The notes under the pieces were generated by a model. It had not been told where the DNA came from. It did not search any database and worked only from the letters and a program-made list of their open reading frames with translations. Source: Compostimonas suwonensis (GTDB lineage Bacteria > Actinomycetota > Actinomycetes > Actinomycetales > Microbacteriaceae). From it: 64,000 nucleotides of DNA. The translations under genes were made by a program, and so were the position numbers. Below are positions 25,099 through 41,100 of the stretch, in pieces. The number at the start of each line of letters is the position of its first letter. Positions within the stretch are counted from its first letter, which is position 1. Location: positions 806,001-870,000 of the forward strand of contig NZ_PGFB01000001.1 in NCBI RefSeq assembly GCF_002797855.1. Direction: 5' to 3'.

Positions 25099-25734
25099 AT
25101 GCCCGGAGATCCTCGGACCCCGGCCCCGAACCCACCGGGCGCAGACCCGAACCCACCGGGCGCAGACCCGAACCCGCCGGGCGCAGACAACCCACCGGGC
25201 GCGCCCGGAACCTCGATCAGAAAGCCGCGTATGTCCGTCCAGATCCTCACCAACACCCTCCTCATCGCCGTGCTCCTCGTCTGGATCTCGACCCGCCAGT
25301 TGAGCTGGCGCGCCGTCCGCGTCGACAGCGTGTGGCGGTTCCCCGCGATCCTCGCGATCGTCGGCGTCGTGGTCACGGCATCGCAGTACGGCAGCCTGGT
25401 GCTCGCCCCGATCGACGTCGCGGCGGTGCTCGTGGAGGCGGCCGCCGCGGTCGCTGTCGGCATCGCGATGGGGCGCATCGCGATGCTCCGCTCCACCGGC
25501 GGCACGGTCGAGACCAGAACGGGCTGGTGGGGCGTCGCGCTCTGGGTGGTCTTCATCGCCGTGCGAGTGGGCATGGATGTCGCCGCAGCTCGACTCGGCT
25601 CGGATCTGGCGGCATCCACGGGGCTCATCATCGTGATGATCGCCGTCAACCGCTTCGCGCGCGCCGCAGTGCTCGTGCACCGTCTGCGCCGGGACGCCGC
25701 CGTGGAGGTGGAGGCTGCGCGATCGCGCGTATGA
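25099..25734 (+). CDS. Small multi-pass membrane protein
   Basis: 211 residues from ATG 25099. The first 45 residues are a Pro-rich sequence made by a 21-bp DNA repeat (NPPGADP units); about five hydrophobic segments follow from MSVQILTNTLLIAVLLVW on. An alternative start at ATG 25231 would remove the repeat and give 167 residues; GAGG eight bases before 25099 slightly favours the longer form. It precedes a histidine kinase gene by 24 bp and probably belongs to the same operon. Similar to DUF1453/CcdC-like proteins in size and topology only. Confidence 0.65.
   Translation: MPGDPRTPAPNPPGADPNPPGADPNPPGADNPPGAPGTSIRKPRMSVQILTNTLLIAVLLVWISTRQLSWRAVRVDSVWRFPAILAIVGVVVTASQYGSLVLAPIDVAAVLVEAAAAVAVGIAMGRIAMLRSTGGTVETRTGWWGVALWVVFIAVRVGMDVAAARLGSDLAASTGLIIVMIAVNRFARAAVLVHRLRRDAAVEVEAARSRV
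25126..25202. repeat. 21-bp coding tandem repeat, 3.7 copies
   Basis: Units of 21 bp at 25126, 25147 and 25168 and a partial fourth to 25202, built on GAACCCACCGGGCGCAGAC. Since 21 is divisible by three, each unit adds Asn-Pro-Pro-Gly-Ala-Asp-Pro to the N-terminus of the membrane protein if the upstream start is used. Confidence 0.9.
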
Positions 25735-25758
25735 CCGCGATCGAACGCATGATGGAGT

Positions 25759-26982
25759 ATGGCCGCACCCGCTAGCCCCGCAGAAGGCGCAGAATCCGCA
25801 GGAGGCGCAGACCTCGCAGACCTCCGCGACGAGCCGCCGACCCTCGGGGTCACGCCCCTCGCTCGCGCCCTCAACCTCATGGCGATCGCCGGTGTGTCCT
25901 ACGGGCTGTCGACTCTCGACCCCGGACCGGTCTGGCCGATCGTGCTGACCGCGACGGCCCTCGTGCTGTGGCTCGTGCTCGTCGTCACGCCGAGGCGCCT
26001 GGTGCGCTTCCAGGCCGGCCTCGCGCTGGCTATGGCGGTGCTCGGCGGCGCGGCGGCGGGCGGCACCGCGGGGCTGGGGCTCGTCGTCGTCGCCGTCGGC
26101 ATCCTGCGGCTCGTCGGCTCGGTGCGGCAGCCGCTCTGGCTGGGCCTCACGACCGTCGCCGCATCGTTCGCCGCCCTCCTCGTCGGCAGCCTCGCGCTCG
26201 GAACGGGCGAGGCCGAGCGCCTCGGCGTGCTGCCCGCCGCGGCCATCGTCGCGATCCTCGCCCTCGTCGGCTTCTCGCGCCGGGAGCGCGCCCGCGGCGT
26301 CGAGCAGTCCCGGCGGCTCGCCCGGAGCGCGGCCGAGGTGCGCCAGGAGCAGGCGCGATCGGCTGTGCTGCTCGAGCGGGCGCGCATCGCCGGCGAGCTG
26401 CACGACGTGCTCGCGCACAGCCTCGGCGCTCTCGTCATCCAGCTCGACGCGGCCGACGCCCTGTACGAGTCGGGCGACGTGGATGCCGCGGCCACGCGCG
26501 TGCGGCAATCCCGCACCCTCGCGGCGGAGGGTCTCGTCGAGGCCCGTCGCGCGGTGCGGGCGCTGCGCGACGACGTCGAGCTGTCGAGCGGCATCGCGGC
26601 CCTCGTCGCGGGCGAGCGGGCGCTCGGCGCGGATGTCGTGTGGAGCGAGAGCGGCCCGCCCCGCCGTCTCGGGGATCCCGAGCACACCGCCCTGCTGCGC
26701 GCGGCGCAGGAGGCGCTCAGCAACGCCCGCAAGCACGCGCCCGGAAGCGCGGTGCGGGTCGAGCTCGCCTGGCGCCCGGGCTCCGTCGCGCTGAACGTGA
26801 CCACGGAGAACACGCGCTCGGGCCCGGACACCCGGCTCGCGGCATCCGGCGGCGGTGTGGGCCTCGTGGGCATGCGCGAACGGTTCGCGCAGCTGGGCGA
26901 CCGTGCCAGGCTGAACGTCGGGCCGGTGCGCGACGAGAACGGCGCGCACTGGATCGTGAGCGCGGAGGTGGACGACGAATGA
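25759..26982 (+). CDS. Sensor histidine kinase, NarL/DesK type
   Basis: 407 residues. Four or five membrane helices (about residues 35-175) replace a sensor loop; the HisKA_3 box has phospho-acceptor His215 in GELHDVLAHS and the ATPase domain has the N box NARKHAPG and the G box GGVGLVGMRER. Such kinases with little extracytoplasmic sequence often sense membrane state. Its TGA overlaps the ATG of the response regulator, so the two proteins are a pair. Confidence 0.92.
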   Translation: MAAPASPAEGAESAGGADLADLRDEPPTLGVTPLARALNLMAIAGVSYGLSTLDPGPVWPIVLTATALVLWLVLVVTPRRLVRFQAGLALAMAVLGGAAAGGTAGLGLVVVAVGILRLVGSVRQPLWLGLTTVAASFAALLVGSLALGTGEAERLGVLPAAAIVAILALVGFSRRERARGVEQSRRLARSAAEVRQEQARSAVLLERARIAGELHDVLAHSLGALVIQLDAADALYESGDVDAAATRVRQSRTLAAEGLVEARRAVRALRDDVELSSGIAALVAGERALGADVVWSESGPPRRLGDPEHTALLRAAQEALSNARKHAPGSAVRVELAWRPGSVALNVTTENTRSGPDTRLAASGGGVGLVGMRERFAQLGDRARLNVGPVRDENGAHWIVSAEVDDE

Positions 26983-27737
26983 GCGACGACACACGAATCC
27001 GCATCGTCGTGGCCGACGACCAGGCCATCGTGCGCGACGGCCTCGTGACGGTGCTCTCGCTGCAGCCCGACTTCGAGGTCGTGGGGGAGGCCGCCGACGG
27101 CGAGCAGGCCGTGGCGATCGCCCTCGCGACCCGGCCGCACCTGGTGCTCATGGACCTGCGGATGCCGGTGCTGGGCGGCGCCGCGGCGACCGAGCGCCTG
27201 AGCCGCGAGCTGCCGCAGACCCGCGTGCTTGTGCTCACGACCTTCGACGACGACGCCTCCCTCGCCGACGCCCTGCGGGCCGGCGCGCGCGGCTACCTCA
27301 CGAAGGACGCAGGCCGCGTCGAGCTCGCCGCGGCCGTGCGTGCCGTCGCGAGCGGGCAGTCGGTCTACGACGCGGCGGTCGGGGATCGGCTCGCCGCCGC
27401 GCTCACGGGCGGCGCCGCGATCCCACCGGGCGAGGCGCACGCGGGTGACGCGCCGCCGGCACCGCAGCCGGCGCACCCCACGATCGCGAGCCGGGCCGGC
27501 GCGGATCGCTTCCCGGCACTGACCCCGCGCGAGCGCGAGGTGCTCGCCCTCATCGCACAGGGAGCGAGCAACACCGAGATCGCGAGCGCGCTGTTCGTGA
27601 GCGTCACAACGGTCAAGAGCCACGTGAACGGCATCTTCTCGAAGCTCGGCATCCGCAGCCGGGCGCAGGCTGTCGCCCTCGTTCTGGGCGAACTCCCAGG
27701 CGCGCTCCCGGCCGGCGTCCCCGGCGACGACCGATAG
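26979..27737 (+). CDS. Response regulator, NarL/FixJ family
   Basis: 252 residues. Receiver domain with acidic pocket ADDQ, phospho-acceptor Asp59 in LMDLRMP, Thr in LTTFDDD and Lys in YLTKDAG; C-terminal LuxR-type HTH with LTPREREVLALIAQG and VTTVKSHVNGIFSKL. A Pro/Ala-rich linker of about 35 residues, longer than usual, joins them. Partner of the kinase at 25759; targets unknown, perhaps the adjoining membrane protein. Confidence 0.93.
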   Translation: MSDDTRIRIVVADDQAIVRDGLVTVLSLQPDFEVVGEAADGEQAVAIALATRPHLVLMDLRMPVLGGAAATERLSRELPQTRVLVLTTFDDDASLADALRAGARGYLTKDAGRVELAAAVRAVASGQSVYDAAVGDRLAAALTGGAAIPPGEAHAGDAPPAPQPAHPTIASRAGADRFPALTPREREVLALIAQGASNTEIASALFVSVTTVKSHVNGIFSKLGIRSRAQAVALVLGELPGALPAGVPGDDR

Positions 27738-27760
27738 CCCGCCGATGGCCCGCCGCAGAA

Positions 27761-27843
27761 CTCACAACGACGGAGATTTCTCGCTCTGAGGCACGTTTCG
27801 CCCGGAATAGCACGCATTCGGGGCAAAACTCCGTCGTTTTGAG
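27761..27843. repeat. Dispersed inverted-repeat element, copy 3
   Basis: 83 bp. Ends CTCACAACGACGGAG (27761-27775) and CTCCGTCGTTTTGAG (27829-27843) are complementary at 14 of 15 positions. Read on the minus strand, its interior (TTTTGCC, CGAAT, CGGGCGAAACGTG) aligns with that of copy 4, so this copy lies in the opposite orientation. It stands between the response regulator gene and the rpoB promoter. Confidence 0.85.
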
Positions 27844-27973
27844 AAGCCCGGCGAGAGGAGCCGAGCAGCGTGGCGAGGGAGGGAGATCCGCGGGAATCCG
27901 GTCATCCGCGGGGGAATGCGCGACGCCTGCGCGCGGTTATACCGGACAAAGCGAAACTTCGCAAGGATTTTAC

Positions 27974-28002
27974 TGGACATGCGGATCAATCCCGCATATA
28001 GT
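27974..28002 (+). promoter_or_regulatory. rpoB promoter
   Basis: TGGACA at 27974-27979 and TATAGT at 27997-28002, exactly 17 bp apart, the best sigma-A-type promoter in the window. Transcription would start near 28009 and leave a leader of about 185 nt before rpoB. The 27844-27973 stretch upstream holds no gene I can support. Confidence 0.82.
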
Positions 28003-28193
28003 TATCCTTTGCGCTCCCAGACATACCTATGCCTTCATATTGCGGTCGGCTTCGCGTGCGAGGGCATCCGTCCGGCTCCGAGAGATTTCGGAGCTCGACC
28101 GATGCCGAGGCACCACTCTACAGACGTCTGGAGAGTTCATGCCCACAATGACCGACAGTAATTGAGACCCGACGGGGTCCACGGAGGTTTTCC
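28003..28193 (+). other. rpoB leader region
   Basis: About 185 nt of untranslated leader. It includes a 7-bp hairpin, GCTCCGA (28075-28081) and TCGGAGC (28088-28094), with a 6-nt loop. CGGAGG ends six bases before the TTG start of rpoB. No riboswitch class is recognisable. Confidence 0.6.
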
Positions 28194-31685
<3,492 letters not shown>

Positions 31686-31733
31686 GCCCGGCCAGACACA
31701 TCAACGTCTTTTACTCCAAGGAGAGAAGGAACA

Positions 31734-35630
<3,897 letters not shown>

Positions 35631-35650
35631 CAGTCGCCTGTCCACGACGG

Positions 35651-35680
35651 AAGGGCCCTCGCTTCGGCGGGGGCCCTTTC
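35651..35680 (+). terminator. rpoBC terminator
   Basis: AAGGGCCC (35651-35658) pairs with GGGCCCTT (35671-35678), and the inner TCGC/GCGG bases around a TTCG tetraloop extend the stem; TTTC follows. It lies 20 bp after the rpoC stop. Confidence 0.85.
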
Positions 35681-35714
35681 TCGTGCCCGCCCGCCCATCC
35701 CTCGCTCGCCGACC

Positions 35715-35750
35715 CAACCTCAACCTCAACCTCAACCTCAAACTCAAACT
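35715..35750. repeat. Hexanucleotide microsatellite (CAACCT)4(CAAACT)2
   Basis: Four CAACCT units and two CAAACT units run directly into the left end of repeat copy 4, whose terminus (CTCAAAACGACGG) continues the same pattern. The rest of the 339-bp rpoC downstream region (35832-35969) shows nothing further apart from the ribosome-binding site of the next gene. Confidence 0.9.
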
Positions 35751-35831
35751 CAAAACGACGGACTTTTTGCCGAATCTGTCCGTGATCGGGGCGAAAAACG
35801 TGATTTCCGGCGCTTTCTCCGTCGTTTTGAG
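35749..35831. repeat. Dispersed inverted-repeat element, copy 4
   Basis: 83 bp with perfect 14-bp terminal inverted repeats, CTCAAAACGACGGA (35749-35762) and TCCGTCGTTTTGAG (35818-35831). The interior GACTTTTTGCCGAA, then CCGTGATCGGGGCGAA, is shared almost base for base with copy 5. Confidence 0.9.
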
Positions 35832-35969
35832 TGGGCAAGCGGGTGAGTGAGGCGCCAGGGTGAGGTCGTGGGTGAGGCATCGGAGAGTCAGGGGTGCCGC
35901 CGGCATCCGCGTTGCTAGAGTGTCACCCAATACGGATGCCCGATGTGGGCGCCGGCAAGGAGTGGCATC

Positions 35970-36950
35970 ATGAGCGACACGACACCCCGTTCCGAGGAAC
36001 CGGTCGAGCCCGCCGACGAGACACGCGAGATCCCGGCCGTCGAGCCGAACGACGGCACCGCCGACGAGCCGATCGTCGTGGCCCACGAGGTCGCAGCGGT
36101 CGCCGACGAGAACGGCGATGTCGTCGCTGTCGAGGAGACCATCGAGACGGTCGAGCCGATCGTCGCCGAGCCCGCGCAGGATGCCGCGACCGCGACTGCT
36201 GCGTACGAGACGGCTGCTGCTGAGACCGGCGCTGCTGAGACCGGCCCTGCTCAGACCGGCCCTGCCGAGACCGCCCTGCCCGTTGCCGAGGCCGTCGCGG
36301 CCCCCGTGATCATCGACCACGCCGTCGCCCCGGCCCCTGCGCCCGCCGGGCCCGTCGCCGAGGCCTACCCGGCCACCCCCATCTATGTGCAGGCGCCCGT
36401 GGCGCCCGTGAAGAAGAGCAATCGGGGAATCGGCTCGCTCATCGCGCTCGTCGGCGCCGTCGTCTACGGCGTCGTCTACGCGGGTGTCGCCGCGCTCATC
36501 ATCGGCGTCGGCTCGACGCCCGAGGAGTTCGGCGAGGTCTTCACGCAGTACCTGCTGAGCCCCGCCTTCTACGTTCCCGTGATCTTCTACGCGATCGCGC
36601 TCATCGTGCTCGTGCTCATCGCCAACCGGGCGAACTGGTGGGCCTACGTGCTCGGCGGTTTCCCCGTGGCGATTGTCGTCTACTTCGCCTACATCGGCGG
36701 AGCACTGCTCACGGTGAGCGCCTGGGAGCTCACCCCCGACGAGGCGTCCTCCTTCATAGGCACGCTCTACACGAACGGCCTGACGCTCGCCGCCGCGATC
36801 ATCGCCCGCGAGGTCACGATCTGGATCGGCGCCTGGCTGGCTGCCCGCGGTCACAGGCTCAAGGTGCTCAACGCCGCGGCCCAGGCCGACTACGAGCGCA
36901 CTCTCGCCGAGCGTCCCACGGTGCAGCAGCCGTACTACGCGCAGAGCTGA
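35970..36950 (+). CDS. Membrane protein with long acidic Ala/Pro-rich N-terminus
   Basis: 326 residues. Residues 1-150 are disordered, rich in Glu, Ala, Pro and Val, with ETGPAQTGPAE-type repeats; four hydrophobic segments follow (beginning IGSLIALVGAVVYGVVYAGV) and a short cytosolic tail ends QQPYYAQS. No family recognised. ATG 35970 has AAGGAG eight bases upstream. The next gene starts four bases after its stop, so they form a pair. The two genes are flanked by repeat copies 4 and 5. Confidence 0.78.
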   Translation: MSDTTPRSEEPVEPADETREIPAVEPNDGTADEPIVVAHEVAAVADENGDVVAVEETIETVEPIVAEPAQDAATATAAYETAAAETGAAETGPAQTGPAETALPVAEAVAAPVIIDHAVAPAPAPAGPVAEAYPATPIYVQAPVAPVKKSNRGIGSLIALVGAVVYGVVYAGVAALIIGVGSTPEEFGEVFTQYLLSPAFYVPVIFYAIALIVLVLIANRANWWAYVLGGFPVAIVVYFAYIGGALLTVSAWELTPDEASSFIGTLYTNGLTLAAAIIAREVTIWIGAWLAARGHRLKVLNAAAQADYERTLAERPTVQQPYYAQS

Positions 36951-36954
36951 GGCC

Positions 36955-37452
36955 ATGCCGGCGCCCGCTGAGGATCGCCGTTACGCAACACTCGTGGCCG
37001 CGTTCTCCGCGATGGGCTACGGTGCGCTGCTGGTCGCGGCGTTCGGCATCCTGAGCCTGCTGACCGATCGGGACGTCATCGACGACCCGGATGCCGGCCC
37101 TCTCGTCGGTCCTGTGATGACGGTCGCCGCGATCCTGTTCGTGCTGCTCGTGCTCGTGCGCGTGGGGCGTGCGACTCCGCTCGCCCGTCAGCGGCCCCGG
37201 CTGTGGCTGAGCCTCGGCGTGGGTCTCGGCGCCTACCTGGTCTTCGCGCTCGTGGGCGCTCTCGCATTCTCGATCGGCACGGGCGCCGTGCTCGGTTTCC
37301 TGGGGTTCGCCTTCTCGCAGCTCATCAGCCCGTTCGCCGTCGCCGCGGGGGTCGCGGCGATCGTCGTGACGCTGCTGTTCTCGCTCATCCTGGCCTCACG
37401 CGGCGGCGGCTCGGAGCGCCCCGAGTGGCCCTGGGAGCACAACGAGCAGTAG
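36955..37452 (+). CDS. Four-helix membrane protein of unknown function
   Basis: 165 residues with four predicted membrane helices (starting TLVAAFSAMGYGALLVAAFG and ending VVTLLFSLILASRGG) and a charged tail EWPWEHNEQ. No catalytic motif. It follows the acidic membrane protein by four bases and probably acts with it. Confidence 0.75.
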   Translation: MPAPAEDRRYATLVAAFSAMGYGALLVAAFGILSLLTDRDVIDDPDAGPLVGPVMTVAAILFVLLVLVRVGRATPLARQRPRLWLSLGVGLGAYLVFALVGALAFSIGTGAVLGFLGFAFSQLISPFAVAAGVAAIVVTLLFSLILASRGGGSERPEWPWEHNEQ

Positions 37453-37478
37453 GCGCTGCCGGGGTCTCCGGGTTCGTG

Positions 37479-37571
37479 CTCACAACGACGGACTTTCTGC
37501 CGAAAACGGCCGTGAACGGCGCGAACAACTCGATTTCGAGCAATATCTCCGTCGTTTTGAGTAAGGCAGCG
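37479..37571. repeat. Dispersed inverted-repeat element, copy 5
   Basis: 93 bp; ends CTCACAACGACGGA (37479-37492) and TCCGTCGTTTTGAG (37558-37571) match at 13 of 14 positions. Same orientation as copy 4 and close to it in the interior. It lies between the convergent membrane-protein pair and the type VII secretion operon and could act as a bidirectional terminator. Confidence 0.88.
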
Positions 37572-37602
37572 GAGGAGGAGGGGATGAGGCTCGGGCAGCG
37601 CG

Positions 37603-38175
37603 TCAGCCGAGCAGGGCGCGCAGACCTGTGCCGAGTGCAGAGATCGCCCGCGCGGTCGAGGCGTCGAGGCGCGCGCCGATCACGGGGCCGCCCGCCGCGA
37701 GCGAGTGGTCACGGGGCAGCACGGCGGGGATCCGCGCGCCGTGGGTCGCGCTGAGCTGCTTGAGGGCGGCGCCGATGTCGTGCCGGCCGTGCACGGCGAC
37801 GGGAACGACGAAGAGCCGGCGCGGCGCGGCATCCCCGGCGGCGGTGCGCAGTCCGGCGATGGCGCGCTCGGCGAGTGCGCAGCCCAGGGGCGTCGCCGCT
37901 GTGACGATCACGGGGATCGCCCCGGGCGCGACGAGCGCCGCCGCGCCCTCCCCGCTCGCGAAGGCCCCGAGGTCGTGGATGGCGAGCGCGCCGGCGCCGA
38001 GACCCCGTGCATCGCGCACGGTGGCGGGCAGCCGTTCGGCGAGGGCGCCGTCGCTGTGATCGAGGATCGCGGGCGCGCCGCCGAGCGCGAACTCGGAGAC
38101 GAGCAGGGCTGCAACGGTCGTGGTGCCGACACCGCCGGCCGTGCCGGCGACGACGATGCGCGGTGCGCCGCTCAT
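37603..38175 (-). CDS. MinD/ParA-like protein with degenerate Walker A, type VII secretion locus
   Basis: 190 residues. The N-terminus reads VVAGTAGGVGTTTVAALLVSE, the shape of a MinD/ParA P-loop, but the signature lysine (K-G-G) is Ala and the second lysine (G-K-T) is Thr, so normal ATP hydrolysis is doubtful. Later strands (PAILDHSDG, PVIVTAATPLG, LFVVPVAVHG) keep the fold. Its ATG overlaps the EccC-like stop (ATGA), so it is translationally coupled as the last gene of the operon. Confidence 0.75.
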   Translation of the reverse strand: MSGAPRIVVAGTAGGVGTTTVAALLVSEFALGGAPAILDHSDGALAERLPATVRDARGLGAGALAIHDLGAFASGEGAAALVAPGAIPVIVTAATPLGCALAERAIAGLRTAAGDAAPRRLFVVPVAVHGRHDIGAALKQLSATHGARIPAVLPRDHSLAAGGPVIGARLDASTARAISALGTGLRALLG

Positions 38176-41100
38176 GCCTCGGCGTCCGGTGTGAAGCGGG
38201 CGACCTGCACGAGGCGGGGCCGGTCGCCGCGCCGCACGAAGCGTCCGCGGCCGGCGACCATCTGCTCGGCGTAGAGCTGAGGCAGCAGCTGGCCTTCGCT
38301 GCGCTCGCCCGACATCACGAGGGCCGAGCCGCCCGTGTCGCGCACGGTCTGCATGGCCACGTCGTACATCCCGCGCGAGGCGCCCGCGACGGGCCGGGTG
38401 ATGAGCACGTGCAGGCGCAGATCGCGCGCCGACGGCAGATAGGGCAGGAGCGGCTTGAGCGGCTCGGTGCCGCCCGAGGCGAGCACGTCGTAGTCGTCGG
38501 CCACGACGACGATGCGGGGGCCGGCATCCTTGTTCGCCCCGGCGCCCTGCCGCTTCTCGAGCTCTTCGGCGATCGCGGCGGCGAGGGAGCGGGCCTCGCG
38601 GCTCGAGGAGGCGTGCCCGCCGAGATAGTCGTCGGGGATGTCGGCCACGAGCTCCCCGCGGATGTCCATCAGCGCGATGACGAGCTCGTCGGGTGTGTGC
38701 CGATCGACGAGGCCCTGCAGGAGGCCGCGCAGCAGCGTGGTCTTGCCGGATTGGGTGTCGCCCCAGGCGATGAGGTGCTGGTCGCGCGATCCGAGCTCGA
38801 GGAAGGCGGGCTCCATCGTGTCCTGTCGCAGGCCGAACGGCACTCGCACGGGCTCGTCGAGCGCGTCGGGCAGCTCCTCGGGCGAGAGGTCGTCGGGCAG
38901 CAGCCGGATGGGCGCGGCGGCCGGCCCCTGCCAGCTCGCTGCCGTTCGGGCGGCGAGGGCGTCGAGCGCATCGCCGATGCCCGCGTCGTCGGTCTGGTCG
39001 AGCACGGGCAGCGAGATCTGCGCGAGCAGGCTCTGGTCGGTGAGCACACGCCCGGGCTGGTCGGCGCGCAGGGTGGAGGCGAGCTTGCGCGAGATGACCG
39101 AGTCGGCCGGGTCGTTGATGCGCAGCTCGAGGCGCGTGCCCACGAGGCTCTGCAGGTTCATCCGCAGGTCGTTCCAGCGGTTCATCGTCATGACGACGTG
39201 GATGCCGAAGCTCCCGCCGCGCCGCAGCAGGTCGGCGATCGGCTCCTCGAGCTCCTCGAAGTCGCTGCGCAGCGTCGCGAAGCCGTCGACGAGCAGCACG
39301 ACGTCGGCCGAGATGAGCTGCGGGATCCGCCCCGCGGCGTGCGTGGCGCGCAGGGTCTGCAGGGAGTCGATCGCGTGCTCGGCGAAGATCGCCTCGCGGG
39401 TCGCGAGCATCGCGTGCAGCTCTTCGAGCAGGCGCTGCAGCCGCCCGCGGTTGGAGCGCGTGGCGACACCGCCGACGTGCGGGAAGCCCTCGATGCGCGC
39501 GAGGCCGCCCCCGGTCAGGTCCATGCCGTACATGGTCACGTGCCGGGGCGTGTGGGTGAGGGCGATGGATGCCGCGACCGTGCGCAGGAACGTCGACCGC
39601 CCCGATTGCGGCGCCCCCATGAGCGCCACGTGTCCTCCGGCGACGTTGAGGTCGAGCAGCCAGGGGTCCTGCCGCTGGGCGCGGGGGTCGTCGAGGAGTC
39701 CGATCGGAACCCGGAGGGTCGCGGCATCCGTCGCCGAGCCGTGCTCGCGCGCCTTCTCGGTGATGACCTCGCTGAGGGTGAGGCGGGAGGGCAGCGGCGG
39801 CAGCCAGACGGGCGTCGTGGCCCGTGAGGAGCCGCGCAGGCGGTCGACGCACTCGTCGATGAGCGCCCGGCCGAGCGCGGGTCGGCTGAGCTCCTCCTCG
39901 CTGCCGCCGGCCTGCTCCTCGTGGCCGATGCCGTTGTAGGTGGGCAGCAGGAGCGCCTGCGGCCGCTCGTCGTCGTCGAAGCGCTCGACCATGTCACCCG
40001 GGATCGGGCCGGAGACGTAGCCGGCGCGGAACCGCCGGTACACCGAGGTGTCGACTTTGAGGAAGCCGTAGCCGGGGATGGCGGGCAGGTGGAAGGCGTC
40101 GGGGGTGTCGAGCACGACGGCGCTCTCGGCCTCCGAGAAGGTGCGCAGACCGAGGCGGTACGACAGGTAGGTGTCGAGCCCGCGCAGGCGGCCGGTCTCG
40201 ATGCGCTGGCTCGACAGGAGCAGGTGCACGCCGATGGAGCGTCCGATGCGTCCGATGGTCAGCAGCAGGTCGACGAAGTCGGGCTCGGCGGTGAGCAGCT
40301 CTCCGAACTCGTCGATGACGACGAAGAGGTGCGGCATGGGCGGCAGCTCGGGGCGCTGGGTGCGCAGCTCGCGGTAGTGGGTGATCGAGGGCGAGCTGTC
40401 GGCGTCTTTGAGCTGCTGCTGCCGGCGCACGACCTCGCCCGCGATGCTCGTGCGGGCGCGCTCGGTGAGCTGGGGGTCGTCGGCGAGGTTGTCGATGATG
40501 CCCGCGACGTGCGGCAGGCCGCGGAACGGCGCGAAGGCCGCCCCGCCCTTGTAGTCGACGAGGACCATGCTGAGGTCGTCGGGCGGATGCGAGAGCGCGA
40601 GACCCAGGATGAGGGTGCGCAGCATCTCGCTCTTGCCCGAGCCGGTCGCACCGATGCAGATGCCGTGCGGTCCCATGCCGAGCTGCGCGGACTCCTTGAG
40701 GTCGAGGAGCACGGGCGCCCCGTAGTCGTCGAGGCCGATCGGCACGCGCAGGAAGTCCCGCGGGGATCGCGGCGCCCAGCTGGTCCTCCCGGCGAGGGAG
40801 GAGAGGTCGGTGATGCCCAGCAGCTCGGTGATGCCGACCGCCTGCACGGCCTCGGCCTCGTCGCGGCTCGACAGGCCGAGCCGCAGCGGGGCGAGGGCGC
40901 GCGCGACCCCGTCGACGAGGGCGGGGGTGACGCGGTCGAGGGTGACGGCGTCGATCCGCCCGCCCACCGTGGCCGGCCGGCGGGTGTCTTCGACGGTAGC
41001 GAGGCCGTCGCGGGCCGTCACGCGGACGGTGACGTCGGAGGGCTCGTGCAGCCGGTCGCTCACGAGGTGCACGATCGTGACGCCGAGCTCGGTGAGCGAC

